A DNA stretch of 64,000 bases, from assembly GCA_963665915.2 (NCBI GenBank), contig CAXXSG010000002.1, positions 248,001 to 312,000 of the forward strand, written 5' to 3'. The notes beneath the pieces were generated by a model. It saw only the letters and a list, made by a program, of their open reading frames with translations. It did not search any database and was not told where the DNA came from. Source of the DNA: JAFGRU01 sp963665915. Lineage in GTDB: Bacteria; Desulfobacterota; Desulfuromonadia; Desulfuromonadales; JAAYDE01. Of this stretch, positions 1 through 8,859 are shown piece after piece. The position numbers and the translations under genes were made by a program. The stretch's first letter is position 1. The number at the start of each line of letters is the position of its first letter.

Positions 1-2280
1 TTCGACATCAGCGAGTATGCACCTTTTGTCGAGCCTTCTCCCGGCTACCATCATCTTTTTGCTTCGACCACCCTTTCCGACAATGGGACCCCGGTTCTGA
101 GGATATTGGCCGACAACCCTCATCGTATATGGGAATGGGTGGCCAAAGAACGGCCGGTGGCTGATGACAGTATGGAATCATCGGGAGGAAGGTATGACTC
201 TCATCCGCAGGACGAGACTCAATATGAAGACCTGGTTATGTTATTTGCTAATGCCAGTCATGAGCAAGGGAGCCAAACGGTTAATGAGATCAATGGCAGC
301 GGAAACCCTTTTGCTGTCGTTGCCGACGATAATGAATATTACCTGAACATTTTTGAAGGAACATTTACAATTACAACCGCAGGCAGTTACGAGTTTGCTG
401 TCGATGGGGATGATGCGATTGAAGTTCTGATCGATGGTGACGTTATTGCGGCCTGGTATGACGGGCACGGGTCGTGCGGCTGCCAAACCCATAGCGGAAC
501 GGTGACCCTGACGGCCGGTTCACATACCATTGAATTCCGGCATCAGGAGAGAACCGGGGGAGACAATTATTATTTGTATTGGAACGGTCCGGACAGTGGA
601 AGCGTGTGGCAGATCATGCCTTTCCCCGGGGGCCTGACGCAAACAGTTTATGATGTCAATACCTCGACTTCCACGATTGAGGATTTAGATGTAAAAGTCC
701 AGGTGTGCCGGTCGGACATGCCCGAAAGTAACTGCAAACGTTATCCAAACGGCACTTATAAGCCTGTCGGCATTTTTCAGCGCCACGGCGAAGCCGACAG
801 CATGTACTTCGGCCTGATTACGGGCTCTTACGCGAAAAACACCTCCGGGGGGGTTCTCCGCAAAAACATCGGTTCCATCACCGATGAAATCAACTCCAAC
901 ACCGGTCAGTTCACTGCGGTTAACGGGATAATCAGCACCATTAATACATTCCGCACTGTCGATTTCGATTACGCGGACCACAGCTACAATTCGAACTGTG
1001 GCTGGATCACCACCGCCCCCATCAGCGAAGGACAATGTCGGATGTGGGGAAATCCCCTTGGTGAAATGATGTACGAAGGTTTGCGTTATTTCGCTGGTAA
1101 GGGTACGCCTACCTCGGACTTCACCTACAGCGGCACCACCGATGACAGTACGCTCGGTCTTCCGCTCCCCTCCTGGAGCGATCCGTATGACGCTACTACC
1201 GGTTTTCCCAGTTGTGCAAAACCTTTTATGCTGGTTTTGAGCGATGTCAATCCATCCTTCGACTCGGACCAGTTGCCGGGGGTAGATTTCAATTTCGGAT
1301 CGGGAATAACCGGCGACCTTACCGGTTTGGACGTGAGCGGTTTGGCTGACACTATTTCAACCGAGGAAAGCCTTGCCGGAAATTATTTCATTGGGCAGGT
1401 CGGTAACGATGAGGATGGTGCTCCTACGGCCAAAGCTGTGACTTCGCTGGCGAATGTTCGCGGATTATCCCCGGAAGAACCGACCAAACAGGGGAGTTAC
1501 TATTCAGCAAGCGTTGCCTACCATGGGAGAAAAACCGATATCAGCAGTGCGGCCGGTGATCAGAATGTTACAACCTACAGTGTGGCGCTGGCCTCTCCCT
1601 TGCCCAGGATCGAAATATTTGTTGATGGGAAGACCATCACCTTGGTCCCTTTCGCGAAATCGGTGGGCGGTTCAAGTATCAGCGCTACGGAAGGCGATTT
1701 TCAGCCGACCAATACCATTGTCGATGTGTTCATGCAGGAGTTGACCCCGACCTATGGTAGATTCCGCATCAATTTCGAGGATGTGGAGCAGGGTGCCGAC
1801 CATGACATGGACGCCATTGCTGTTTATGAATACACGGTCAATGGTGATAATACGGTTACCATCAACCTGACCTCCGAGTATGCCGCAGGCGGCATCATAC
1901 AACATATGGGTTACGTTATTTCCGGAACCACTGGAGATGGGACGTACCTGGAAATTCGGGATGTTGATACAGCTACTGCGGACGATCCGGACTATTTCCT
2001 CGACACGCCTCCCGGTCAGCCGCCCGGAGGGACTTGGAATGACGGAACGGCTTTAGATTTAACGGCTTCCAGAACATTTACACCCGGAACCACCACCGCC
2101 GCCACCCTGCTTGAAAATCCTCTCTGGTATGCGGCCAAATGGGGTGGTTTCGACGAAACAACCAGTGAAACGACTATTTTGCCCGAAGATCAGGATGAGT
2201 GGGATAAGGACGCTGATGGCGTACCCGACAACCTATTTCCATGTGACCAACCCCCTGAGACTGGAAGAGCAGCTCAATAA
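1..2280 (+). CDS. pilY1: PilY1-like type IV pilus tip/biogenesis protein, N-terminal/middle part (5' partial, frameshifted at 3' end)
   Basis: The reading frame is open from base 1, so the true start lies outside the window. The protein is a large secreted PilY1/PilC-type factor that sits at the type IV pilus tip or outer membrane and supports pilus extension and adhesion. Bases about 307-600 encode a PA14-like beta domain (YYLNIFEGTFTI, GSYEFAVDGDDAIEVLIDG, GSHTIEFRHQE), a fold often used for carbohydrate or surface binding. The stretch around 1225-1290 (FMLVLSDVNPSFDSDQLPG) is typical of long deltaproteobacterial PilY1 proteins. The frame ends at a stop at 2278-2280, but the expected continuation (TYFHVTNPL...) is in the next frame from about base 2234, so the gene is split by an apparent extra base. 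Gene identity is firm for the family; whether the break is real is open. Confidence 0.8.
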   Translation, partial: FDISEYAPFVEPSPGYHHLFASTTLSDNGTPVLRILADNPHRIWEWVAKERPVADDSMESSGGRYDSHPQDETQYEDLVMLFANASHEQGSQTVNEINGSGNPFAVVADDNEYYLNIFEGTFTITTAGSYEFAVDGDDAIEVLIDGDVIAAWYDGHGSCGCQTHSGTVTLTAGSHTIEFRHQERTGGDNYYLYWNGPDSGSVWQIMPFPGGLTQTVYDVNTSTSTIEDLDVKVQVCRSDMPESNCKRYPNGTYKPVGIFQRHGEADSMYFGLITGSYAKNTSGGVLRKNIGSITDEINSNTGQFTAVNGIISTINTFRTVDFDYADHSYNSNCGWITTAPISEGQCRMWGNPLGEMMYEGLRYFAGKGTPTSDFTYSGTTDDSTLGLPLPSWSDPYDATTGFPSCAKPFMLVLSDVNPSFDSDQLPGVDFNFGSGITGDLTGLDVSGLADTISTEESLAGNYFIGQVGNDEDGAPTAKAVTSLANVRGLSPEEPTKQGSYYSASVAYHGRKTDISSAAGDQNVTTYSVALASPLPRIEIFVDGKTITLVPFAKSVGGSSISATEGDFQPTNTIVDVFMQELTPTYGRFRINFEDVEQGADHDMDAIAVYEYTVNGDNTVTINLTSEYAAGGIIQHMGYVISGTTGDGTYLEIRDVDTATADDPDYFLDTPPGQPPGGTWNDGTALDLTASRTFTPGTTTAATLLENPLWYAAKWGGFDETTSETTILPEDQDEWDKDADGVPDNLFPCDQPPETGRAAQ

Positions 2281-4930
2281 ATCATTTGCAGACATTCTGA
2301 GGCGCACATCCTCGGGAACCGCCGCTTCGGTTATTTCAAGTTCCAGGTCTGGCGAAGGTGCCATCTACCAGTCTGTTTTCTGGCCTGAGTACAAAGACCA
2401 GCTGGGTAATACGGTGAATTGGATCGGCCAGACCCACGCTCTTTTTGTCGATTCCTACGGCAATATGCGTGAAGATACCAACGCGAACGGCAAACTCGAG
2501 CCCGGTGCCGATTACATGATCAAGTTTGAAGGTACCGATGTGGTAGAAGTTTTCAAATATCAGGATCTAAACGGCGATAATATTCTGAGTGCTTCGGAAA
2601 GCGCTGTCCCAGCCGAGGGGCCTGGGTCCATCCATGATATCGATTTTCTCTGGTCTTCCAGCAACTGGCTTAATACTGTAGCCGACAGCCATATTCTTGA
2701 CCAGCGGACCTACACATCTTCCGACAAGAAGCGGTATATTTTCACTTTCGTGGATAACAACACGAAAAACATGGTCCCCGACAGCGGTGAAATAGTTCCC
2801 TTCCTGTCGACAGAGACGTCCATCAAACCTTATATTCATGCTCTTTCGCCGTTTGATGTGACAAAAATACCAACATATTTAAGTGATATCGCGACATCAG
2901 ATCCCACTGCCTTTCCAACGGTATTTGCCGATTTCCTTGATAATCAGAGACAGAGGGTCATTAATTTCATTCGTGGCCAGGACCAGGGAACTTATACTAG
3001 CAGCACTTCGCCTTCCTATACGATTCCCGCTTTACGAAGTCGGCAGCTGGATATTGACAATGACAGCACAGTAGAAACCTGGAGAATGGGTGATATTGTC
3101 TACTCGTCTCCTACGGTGGTAGGGACTCCGGCCGAGGATTATGACCTGCTGTACAAGGATGAAACCTATTCCGTTTTTTACCGGCAATACCGGCACCGCC
3201 GCAACGTCATTTACGTAGGTGGAAATGACGGCATGCTGCACGCTTTCAACGGCGGGTTTTACGATGCCGGCGAGAAAAAATTCTGGAAAGGATATAACAC
3301 CTCCCTTACCGATCCCTTTAATGATGGGGGGCCGGACCTGGGTGCAGAATTGTGGGCTTATGTCCCCTTTAATCTTCTACCCCATCTTTATTGGCTGACG
3401 GAACCGACCTATAATTCTGATTTTCATGTCTCCTACGTTGACATGAAGCCGCGAATTTTTGATGCCAAAATTTTCCCGGATGATACCACGCATCCCAATG
3501 GATGGGGGACGGTCATGGCCATTGGAATGCGTTTTGGTGGTGGGGCGATTCAGCCCGATACCAATGGCGACAATACTAAAACAGATGCTTCTTCCAATCC
3601 TGAGCCGACTCTGACATCCGCCTATATTATCATGGATATTACAAATCCCGAGGCTCCTCCTACGCTTCTGGCTGAGCTTACTTTCCCGGGGCAGGGTTTT
3701 ACGACTGTCTACCCCACAGTGGTTCCCATGAAAGACTCAACCAACAATAACTGGTATCTGGTATTCGGCTCAGGACCGGTTACTTCTGCCAATGGCGCCT
3801 GGGGTGCGGCACTTTCCGATGCGACCAGCGACCAGGCCGGCAGAATATATGCCGTTGACCTGAATAAACTGGGTCAGGCAACCGGACCCGAAGTTTATTC
3901 TCTCGACAGCTCGGGAGCTTCGATTGCCGGTGCCGATGTTCTTGACACTTTGGACAGCAACAGTTTTATTTCCGACCCGATTTCCGTGGATTACAATCTT
4001 GATTACAAAGCGGACGCAGTCTATTTTGGGACTGTTTCCGGCGATTATTCCAGCGGTTGGGGGGGCAAGTTAAGACGCATTGTTATTAATAATGACGTTG
4101 ATTCTAGTCACTGGGATACGGATTCAGTTTTGATTAATCTCGACAGTGTGCACCAGGGGCAGCCCATTACCGCTGCACCAAGCGTAGCTCTTTCAGACCA
4201 GGGCGACCGTTTTGTCTACTTTGGAACGGGACGGTTTTTCAACCGCAATGATGTGAATAATCTGTCCACGGCCTCCGACCAGCAGACTTACTATGGAATT
4301 AAGGAACCCTACGATCTCACATTGGGAGTAAAAACTTTTAACTGGGATGAAGTTCTTCATACCAGCTTGATTAATGTTTCGGATGTGGAAGTCTATCAGG
4401 GGACCTCCATTGTTAACTCCATTGTCAAGGATGTTACAGGGAACGCCGGCTTCACCCAGGATTCTTTTTACAGCCTTGCGTATACTATGAATGATTCGGC
4501 TACGGGTGGCTGGTATCTTGACTTCTCCGGCAGCAAGGAGCGCAACGTCGGCCAGGCTGTCCTGTTGGGTGACATATTAACCTTCACTTCTTATGGACCT
4601 TCCGCTGATGCCTGTGAAATTGAAGGGTCGAGCTTTCTTTATGCCCTTTATTACAAGACAGGAACGGCATATTATAAATCTGTTGTCGGTTTGGGGACTG
4701 GTACCCTCGATGTGGATGATAATGGCGATGGCACTACCGATAGAACCCTGACTAAAGTTCTTAACGGCTTGAGTTTAGGAAGAGGTCTCACAATGACTCC
4801 GAATATCCATGTCGGACGTGAAAAGGGGTCAAAGGCCTTCCTTCAGACCAGTACCGGGGCGATCATTGATATTGGCCAAGAAAACCCGGGAACGACAAAA
4901 AGCGGGTCAACATACTGGCGGGAAGAATAA
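2234..4930 (+). CDS. pilY1: PilY1-like protein, C-terminal beta-propeller part (continuation after frameshift)
   Basis: This is the C-terminal portion of the same pilY1 gene, read one base out of phase with the upstream half. It opens with TYFHVTNPLRLEEQLNKSF, a conserved PilY1 stretch, followed by FADILRRTSSGTAAS. Two calcium-binding-like acidic loops are visible (DTNANGKLEPGAD near base 2473 and DLNGDNILSASES near 2566), the kind of EF-hand-like loop that controls PilY1 function in Pseudomonas. The rest is the Neisseria PilC/PilY1 beta-propeller: VIYVGGNDGMLHAFNGG near 3208, ELWAYVPFNLLPHLYW near 3348, and GWGTVMAIGMRFGGGA near 3500. The frame itself remains open upstream to base 2111, but nothing before 2234 resembles PilY1. 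It ends 10 bp before a strong terminator. Read as one gene with the upstream part, at least 1640 residues would be encoded in the window. Confidence 0.85.
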   Translation, partial: YFHVTNPLRLEEQLNKSFADILRRTSSGTAASVISSSRSGEGAIYQSVFWPEYKDQLGNTVNWIGQTHALFVDSYGNMREDTNANGKLEPGADYMIKFEGTDVVEVFKYQDLNGDNILSASESAVPAEGPGSIHDIDFLWSSSNWLNTVADSHILDQRTYTSSDKKRYIFTFVDNNTKNMVPDSGEIVPFLSTETSIKPYIHALSPFDVTKIPTYLSDIATSDPTAFPTVFADFLDNQRQRVINFIRGQDQGTYTSSTSPSYTIPALRSRQLDIDNDSTVETWRMGDIVYSSPTVVGTPAEDYDLLYKDETYSVFYRQYRHRRNVIYVGGNDGMLHAFNGGFYDAGEKKFWKGYNTSLTDPFNDGGPDLGAELWAYVPFNLLPHLYWLTEPTYNSDFHVSYVDMKPRIFDAKIFPDDTTHPNGWGTVMAIGMRFGGGAIQPDTNGDNTKTDASSNPEPTLTSAYIIMDITNPEAPPTLLAELTFPGQGFTTVYPTVVPMKDSTNNNWYLVFGSGPVTSANGAWGAALSDATSDQAGRIYAVDLNKLGQATGPEVYSLDSSGASIAGADVLDTLDSNSFISDPISVDYNLDYKADAVYFGTVSGDYSSGWGGKLRRIVINNDVDSSHWDTDSVLINLDSVHQGQPITAAPSVALSDQGDRFVYFGTGRFFNRNDVNNLSTASDQQTYYGIKEPYDLTLGVKTFNWDEVLHTSLINVSDVEVYQGTSIVNSIVKDVTGNAGFTQDSFYSLAYTMNDSATGGWYLDFSGSKERNVGQAVLLGDILTFTSYGPSADACEIEGSSFLYALYYKTGTAYYKSVVGLGTGTLDVDDNGDGTTDRTLTKVLNGLSLGRGLTMTPNIHVGREKGSKAFLQTSTGAIIDIGQENPGTTKSGSTYWREE

Positions 4931-4940
4931 ACTTCATTTC

Positions 4941-4977
4941 AATGGGGGAGGCGGAAACGCCTCCCCCATTTTTTTAT
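4941..4977 (+). terminator. Rho-independent terminator after pilY1
   Basis: A perfect 13-bp stem (4941-4953 with 4958-4970) is closed by a GAAA tetraloop and runs directly into a T-rich tract. It lies 10 bp after the pilY1 stop, and no gene follows for about 290 bp. Confidence 0.92.
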
Positions 4978-5201
4978 TTCCTTATCCTCCTTCAAGCGAT
5001 AATCTATTCCCCAAGTATTGAATTCTAAGGCTCCTGAAGTCCTGCTCTTAAACATTTCCTAGAACATTATTTCTACGTAAAACTATTTTCTAACGTATTC
5101 ATTATAGTTTTTTTCGGGTTTCTTAAGAGCCCGCTGGGTTATTGAGATTTTTTCATTTAGCTTAAAAAAAAGGGCAGAAATGTGTTCTTTCGGGTTTTTC
5201 C

Positions 5202-5231
5202 TTGCGTGGGTAGAAAATATTTAAGTATATT
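5202..5231 (+). promoter_or_regulatory. Candidate sigma-70 promoter for the DUF1015 gene
   Basis: TTGCGT (5202-5207) and TATATT (5226-5231) are separated by 18 bp, about 37 bp before the ATG at 5268. The gap 4978-5201 is AT-rich and shows nothing else I can name. Confidence 0.45.
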
Positions 5232-5267
5232 AAAAGCCAATATTTTGTAGCTAGAGGAGTTTTTACA

Positions 5268-6602
5268 ATGGCTAAGATAAATCCTTTTTGTGGATTTTTG
5301 TATAATCAAGAAAAAGTCAAAGACCCTGGTAGTGTCATGGCCCCTCCTTATGACTGTATTTCTGACGAAAGGCAGGACCAGCTTTATCAGCTGAACCCCT
5401 TTAATATGGTTCGGCTGATTTACGGGAAAACATTCGGAACCGATGATGAATCGGATAATCGTTATACTCGGGCGGCTTCGACTTTCAAAAATTGGCAGCA
5501 GGAAAAAATACTTATCCAGGATGGCGAACCGGCCATTTACCTTTATGACCAGAAATTTTTTACCGAGGATGGGGAAGAGGTTGTTCGAAAAGGATTTCTG
5601 GCGCTGGCAAAGCTCGAGGATTTTTCCACCGGCCTTATCAAGCCTCACGAAGAAACGCTGGAGGGTCCCAAGACGGACCGCTTTCATTTGATGAAAGCCT
5701 GCAAGGCGAATTTCTGCCCAATATTTTCATTATATTCAGACCCTTGTTGTGTTCTTGAGTCCTTGCTGAAAAAGAACCGGGAAAGGACTCCGGACCTTTT
5801 TGTCAGCAATGCTGAATTGGATGAAGAGCACTCCTTATGGCGTGTGACCGATCAGTCTCAGATATTAAAAGCCCAGGAACTTTTATCCGGAAAGCCCCTG
5901 TTTATTGCTGATGGACACCACCGTTATGAAACCGCATTGATGTATCGCGATTTGCTTCGAAAGCAAAATCCTGATTACACCGGCAAGGAACTTTTTAATT
6001 ATGTTCTGATGTTTTTTGCCAACATGGAAGATCAGGGCTTAATGGTTTTTCCCATCCATCGTCTTATCTCTGGTTTGGTTGATTTTGATCTTTCACAGTT
6101 TTTAGAGGCAGTTAGAAAGAATTTCCGGGTGGAGACAGATTACTTTGATGCAAGTGATCCGGTCTCTCGAAAGAGGGTGCGGATGAATCTTTCCCAAAAA
6201 GGGAAGCATTCTTTTGCCTGTTATGCCGGGAAAGGGAAAATTTATTTTCTGAGCCTGAACAATGAAGAAATAATCGATCGATTTTTTTCGGAAGATGTCC
6301 CCAAAGCTCTCAAGGTTCTGGATGTTTCCATCCTGCACCGCCTGGTTTTTGAAGAAGTTTTCAAAATGACTGCGGAAGATCAGAAAAAGCAGAAATTTTT
6401 AAAATATTTAAAAAGCTTTGATGCTGGTTTACAGGCTGTTGACTCGGGACATGCGCAACTTGTTTTTTTGATGAATCCCACTCGTGTCACAGAGGTGCGT
6501 GAAGTGGCCAACCTGGGAGAAAAGATGCCACAGAAATCAACTTATTTTTTTCCCAAGCTTTTGAGTGGAATGGTGATCAACAAGATTTTGGACAATCCTT
6601 GA
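5268..6602 (+). CDS. DUF1015 family protein
   Basis: A 444-residue soluble protein of the DUF1015 family, whose biochemical role is not established. The N terminus shows the family pattern (INPFCGFLY..., then VMAPPYDCISDE at about residues 24-35, and NMVRLIYGK). The central FIADGHHRYETAL motif (about residue 210-222) is the most conserved block of the family and looks like a catalytic or ligand-binding site. There is no signal peptide or membrane segment. The ATG at 5268 has a GAGGAG ribosome site 8 bases upstream. It is monocistronic, between the pilY1 terminator and its own hairpin at 6680. Family assignment is confident; function unknown. Confidence 0.88.
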   Translation: MAKINPFCGFLYNQEKVKDPGSVMAPPYDCISDERQDQLYQLNPFNMVRLIYGKTFGTDDESDNRYTRAASTFKNWQQEKILIQDGEPAIYLYDQKFFTEDGEEVVRKGFLALAKLEDFSTGLIKPHEETLEGPKTDRFHLMKACKANFCPIFSLYSDPCCVLESLLKKNRERTPDLFVSNAELDEEHSLWRVTDQSQILKAQELLSGKPLFIADGHHRYETALMYRDLLRKQNPDYTGKELFNYVLMFFANMEDQGLMVFPIHRLISGLVDFDLSQFLEAVRKNFRVETDYFDASDPVSRKRVRMNLSQKGKHSFACYAGKGKIYFLSLNNEEIIDRFFSEDVPKALKVLDVSILHRLVFEEVFKMTAEDQKKQKFLKYLKSFDAGLQAVDSGHAQLVFLMNPTRVTEVREVANLGEKMPQKSTYFFPKLLSGMVINKILDNP

Positions 6603-6679
6603 TTTTTATGAAATCATATCCAGGATTGATCCTGTCTTAAGGGCTTGTTCTAGCCATTGAAACAAGTGGGTTTTGCCTG

Positions 6680-6722
6680 AAAAGCAAATTGAGTATTGAA
6701 ATGGCTCTCTTTGCTTTTTTGT
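6680..6722 (+). terminator. Likely terminator after the DUF1015 gene
   Basis: AAAAGCAAA (6680-6688) pairs with TTTGCTTTT (6710-6718), and an inner GAG (6691-6693) with CTC (6705-6707) extends the stem across a symmetrical 2-nt internal loop; a T tract follows. Confidence 0.6.
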
Positions 6723-6958
6723 TTTTGGTGTCGGAATTTTGCCACTTGAAATGATTCTCTTGTTAGCTTGGGTTAATCATGAGGTTTTGTCGCGAAATTG
6801 CACAGAGCAAGCCGCGCCCTTCAACGCGAACTGTTGACGTATTTACCGTACATCAAAGGGCCGGAAGCAAGTATGTTTGAAATGTCGAGGAACCGGCGAT
6901 TGCAACAGAAGTCTTCATGAATGATCTGGGCGAAACGGAAGGCGAGGGACTTTACCCA
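6723..6958. other. Non-coding block upstream of ribF, weakly repeat-like
   Basis: About 235 bp without a credible gene. It contains TTGACGTA (6833-6840) facing TACATCAA (6848-6855) across 7 bases, an imperfect inverted repeat. On the minus strand it carries ATTCAT, TTCTG, TTGC, GCCGG and TTCC in the same order as the repeat at 26912-27006, so it may be a decayed member of that family. No clear promoter for ribF was found here. Confidence 0.3.
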
Positions 6959-7960
6959 ATGAAAATCATCCGCAGTCTGGAAGATGACTCTTTTCCTCTA
7001 AAAAAATCGGTTGTGACCATCGGAAACTTTGACGGTGTCCACCTGGGACATCGGGAGATTTTTCGCAAGGTTGTATCTGAGGCCAAAAAACGCGGAATTC
7101 CTTCGCTGGTATTCACATTTGTTCCCCACCCAATGGAAGTCCTCGCACCCTCCCGGGCTCCGCAATTGATTAATACTTATCGGGAAAAAGAGATATTGAT
7201 TGAAGCTTCCTGTGTGGATGTGCTGGTTTGTGCTCCTTTTACAGCCCAGACGGCTCATATGTCGGCCACTTTTTTTCTGGAAAAAATTCTCCTGGAGAAG
7301 TTGGGCATGACGAAACTGATTGTCGGTTATGACTACAGTTTTGGCAAAGGCCGGGAGGGAGATACTCAGTTCCTCCTTGAAAGGAGCATGGACGGTGGGT
7401 TTGATGTGGAAATTCTCAAACCGATTTCCCGTGGTGAACAGATCTTCAGCTCAACAGCGATCAGAAAGTTGATTGCCGAGGGCAAGGTAGAGCAGGTAAC
7501 CCCTTTCCTGGGGAGAAATTTTTCCGTGAAGGGGCGGGTCAAGGAGGGTTTTAAACGGGGGAAAAGACTCGGGTTTCCCACCGCCAACCTGATTCCGGAT
7601 AAAAAAATCATTCCTTGTCCGGGGGTTTATGCGGTCAAAGTGCGATTTGCACGGAAGATTTATGACGGGGTGATCAATATCGGTTACAATCCCACCTTTT
7701 CGCAGAACGAGCTTTCTGTTGAGGTTCATATCTTGAATTTCAACATGGATATTTATGGCAAAAACCTGCGGGTTTTTTTTGTGGAACGCCTCAGGGACGA
7801 AAAGCTTTTCCCCACGGAAGCGAATTTGGCCGAAGCCATTAACAGGGATATTGAAAAGGCAACAGCTATTCTAAAGGATGAAAAAGTGATTGAGTACCAT
7901 GAATATCTGGAGTGTGGTTCCTCCATGCTGAAAGATCAGAAAGGTGGCAAGGATGATTGA
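6959..7960 (+). CDS. ribF: Bifunctional riboflavin kinase / FAD synthetase
   Basis: Converts riboflavin to FMN and FMN to FAD in the cytoplasm. The N-terminal nucleotidyltransferase domain has the TIGNFDGVHLGH signature and a later SSTAIRKLI motif (the FAD synthetase ISSTxxR-like signature); the C-terminal flavokinase domain begins at GRVKEGFKRGKRLGFPTANL (split here as GKRLGFPTANL) with the PTAN motif. I chose the ATG at 6959 (MKIIRSLEDD) because it has GCGAGGGA about 8 bases upstream and matches family N termini; an in-frame ATG at 6917 would add 14 atypical residues. That gives 333 residues, close to the usual 305-330. The 3' end overlaps aroE by 8 bases, suggesting translational coupling. 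No FMN riboswitch was recognised upstream. Confidence 0.95.
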   Translation: MKIIRSLEDDSFPLKKSVVTIGNFDGVHLGHREIFRKVVSEAKKRGIPSLVFTFVPHPMEVLAPSRAPQLINTYREKEILIEASCVDVLVCAPFTAQTAHMSATFFLEKILLEKLGMTKLIVGYDYSFGKGREGDTQFLLERSMDGGFDVEILKPISRGEQIFSSTAIRKLIAEGKVEQVTPFLGRNFSVKGRVKEGFKRGKRLGFPTANLIPDKKIIPCPGVYAVKVRFARKIYDGVINIGYNPTFSQNELSVEVHILNFNMDIYGKNLRVFFVERLRDEKLFPTEANLAEAINRDIEKATAILKDEKVIEYHEYLECGSSMLKDQKGGKDD

Positions 7961-8813
7961 TGCCCAGACTAAAATTTTTGGGGTTTTCGGGGATCCAATC
8001 GCCCATTCGCTTTCCCCTGCAATGCACAATGCCGTTTTCTCAGAGATGGGCATAAATGCGGTGTATCTCCCTTTCCATGTCAGAAGTCATGAGCTGGAAG
8101 GCGCTGTTGCCGGAATTCGTGCTCTGAATCTGGCGGGAGTTAATATTACCGTGCCTCATAAGGAGGAAATTCTGGTTTTTCTGGATGAAATCCATCCTGA
8201 TGCAGGTTTGATCGGGGCAGTTAACACTGTTGTAAACCGTGAGGGTCGCTTGGTTGGATTTAACACCGACAGCCTTGGTTTTCTGAGGTCTCTAAAAGAG
8301 GATTTGAAATTTGATCCCCAAGGCAGAAGAATTCTGGTTATGGGGGCGGGCGGTGCCTGCAGGGCGGTCCTGACAGCCTTATCCAATGCCGGAGCATCAT
8401 GGATAGGGCTGGTGGATGTTGTTTTTGAAAAGGCTGAGGCGTTGGGGAAGGAGTTTATGAAAAAATTTCCGGGCACGCAATTTGCTTGGTTTTGCATTGA
8501 GCCTGTTCAAATCACAGGCCTCTTTTCGGAAATTGATCTACTAGTAAATGCCACCCCGGTCGGCATGAAGGGTGAGGTTTTTGAGGGCTTGAATTGGAGA
8601 GTCCTTCCTTCAACAGCCTGTGTTTACGATATTGTTTATTCTTTTCCGACGACTCCTCTGGTTCAATCGGTTAGAAAACTGGGTTATCGCGCGGTTGATG
8701 GCCTGGGGATGCTGATTGCGCAGGGAGAAGAAGCTTTCTTTCTTTGGAATGGGAAATGGCCCCCTGCGGGGTTTATGAAAAAGAGGATTTTCTCGTTAAT
8801 TCAGAGGGAATGA
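7953..8813 (+). CDS. aroE: Shikimate dehydrogenase (NADP+)
   Basis: Reduces 3-dehydroshikimate to shikimate in aromatic amino acid synthesis. Substrate-binding motifs are clear: HSLSPAMHN near the N terminus, NITVPHKEE containing the catalytic Lys, and the NTDS motif with its Asp. The nucleotide-binding VMGAGGACRAVL glycine-rich loop and a C-terminal GLGMLIAQGEEAF block complete the fold. I prefer the ATG at 7953 (MIDAQTKIFGVFGDP), with AAAGGTGG upstream; a GTG at 7944 in frame would add three residues. Length 286-289 is normal for the family. It overlaps the end of ribF and is followed 46 bp later by pilB; whether pilB shares its transcript is not clear. Confidence 0.95.
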   Translation: MIDAQTKIFGVFGDPIAHSLSPAMHNAVFSEMGINAVYLPFHVRSHELEGAVAGIRALNLAGVNITVPHKEEILVFLDEIHPDAGLIGAVNTVVNREGRLVGFNTDSLGFLRSLKEDLKFDPQGRRILVMGAGGACRAVLTALSNAGASWIGLVDVVFEKAEALGKEFMKKFPGTQFAWFCIEPVQITGLFSEIDLLVNATPVGMKGEVFEGLNWRVLPSTACVYDIVYSFPTTPLVQSVRKLGYRAVDGLGMLIAQGEEAFFLWNGKWPPAGFMKKRIFSLIQRE

Positions 8814-8859
8814 ACCCTCGGACCTAATTACACTACCGGTTTTATCGGAGACGCCTTTC

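Noticed and set aside
2200..2280. Programmed +1 frameshift in pilY1
   Set aside because: No slippery run, rare codon or stop-codon shift site is present at the junction; an indel or sequencing error is simpler.
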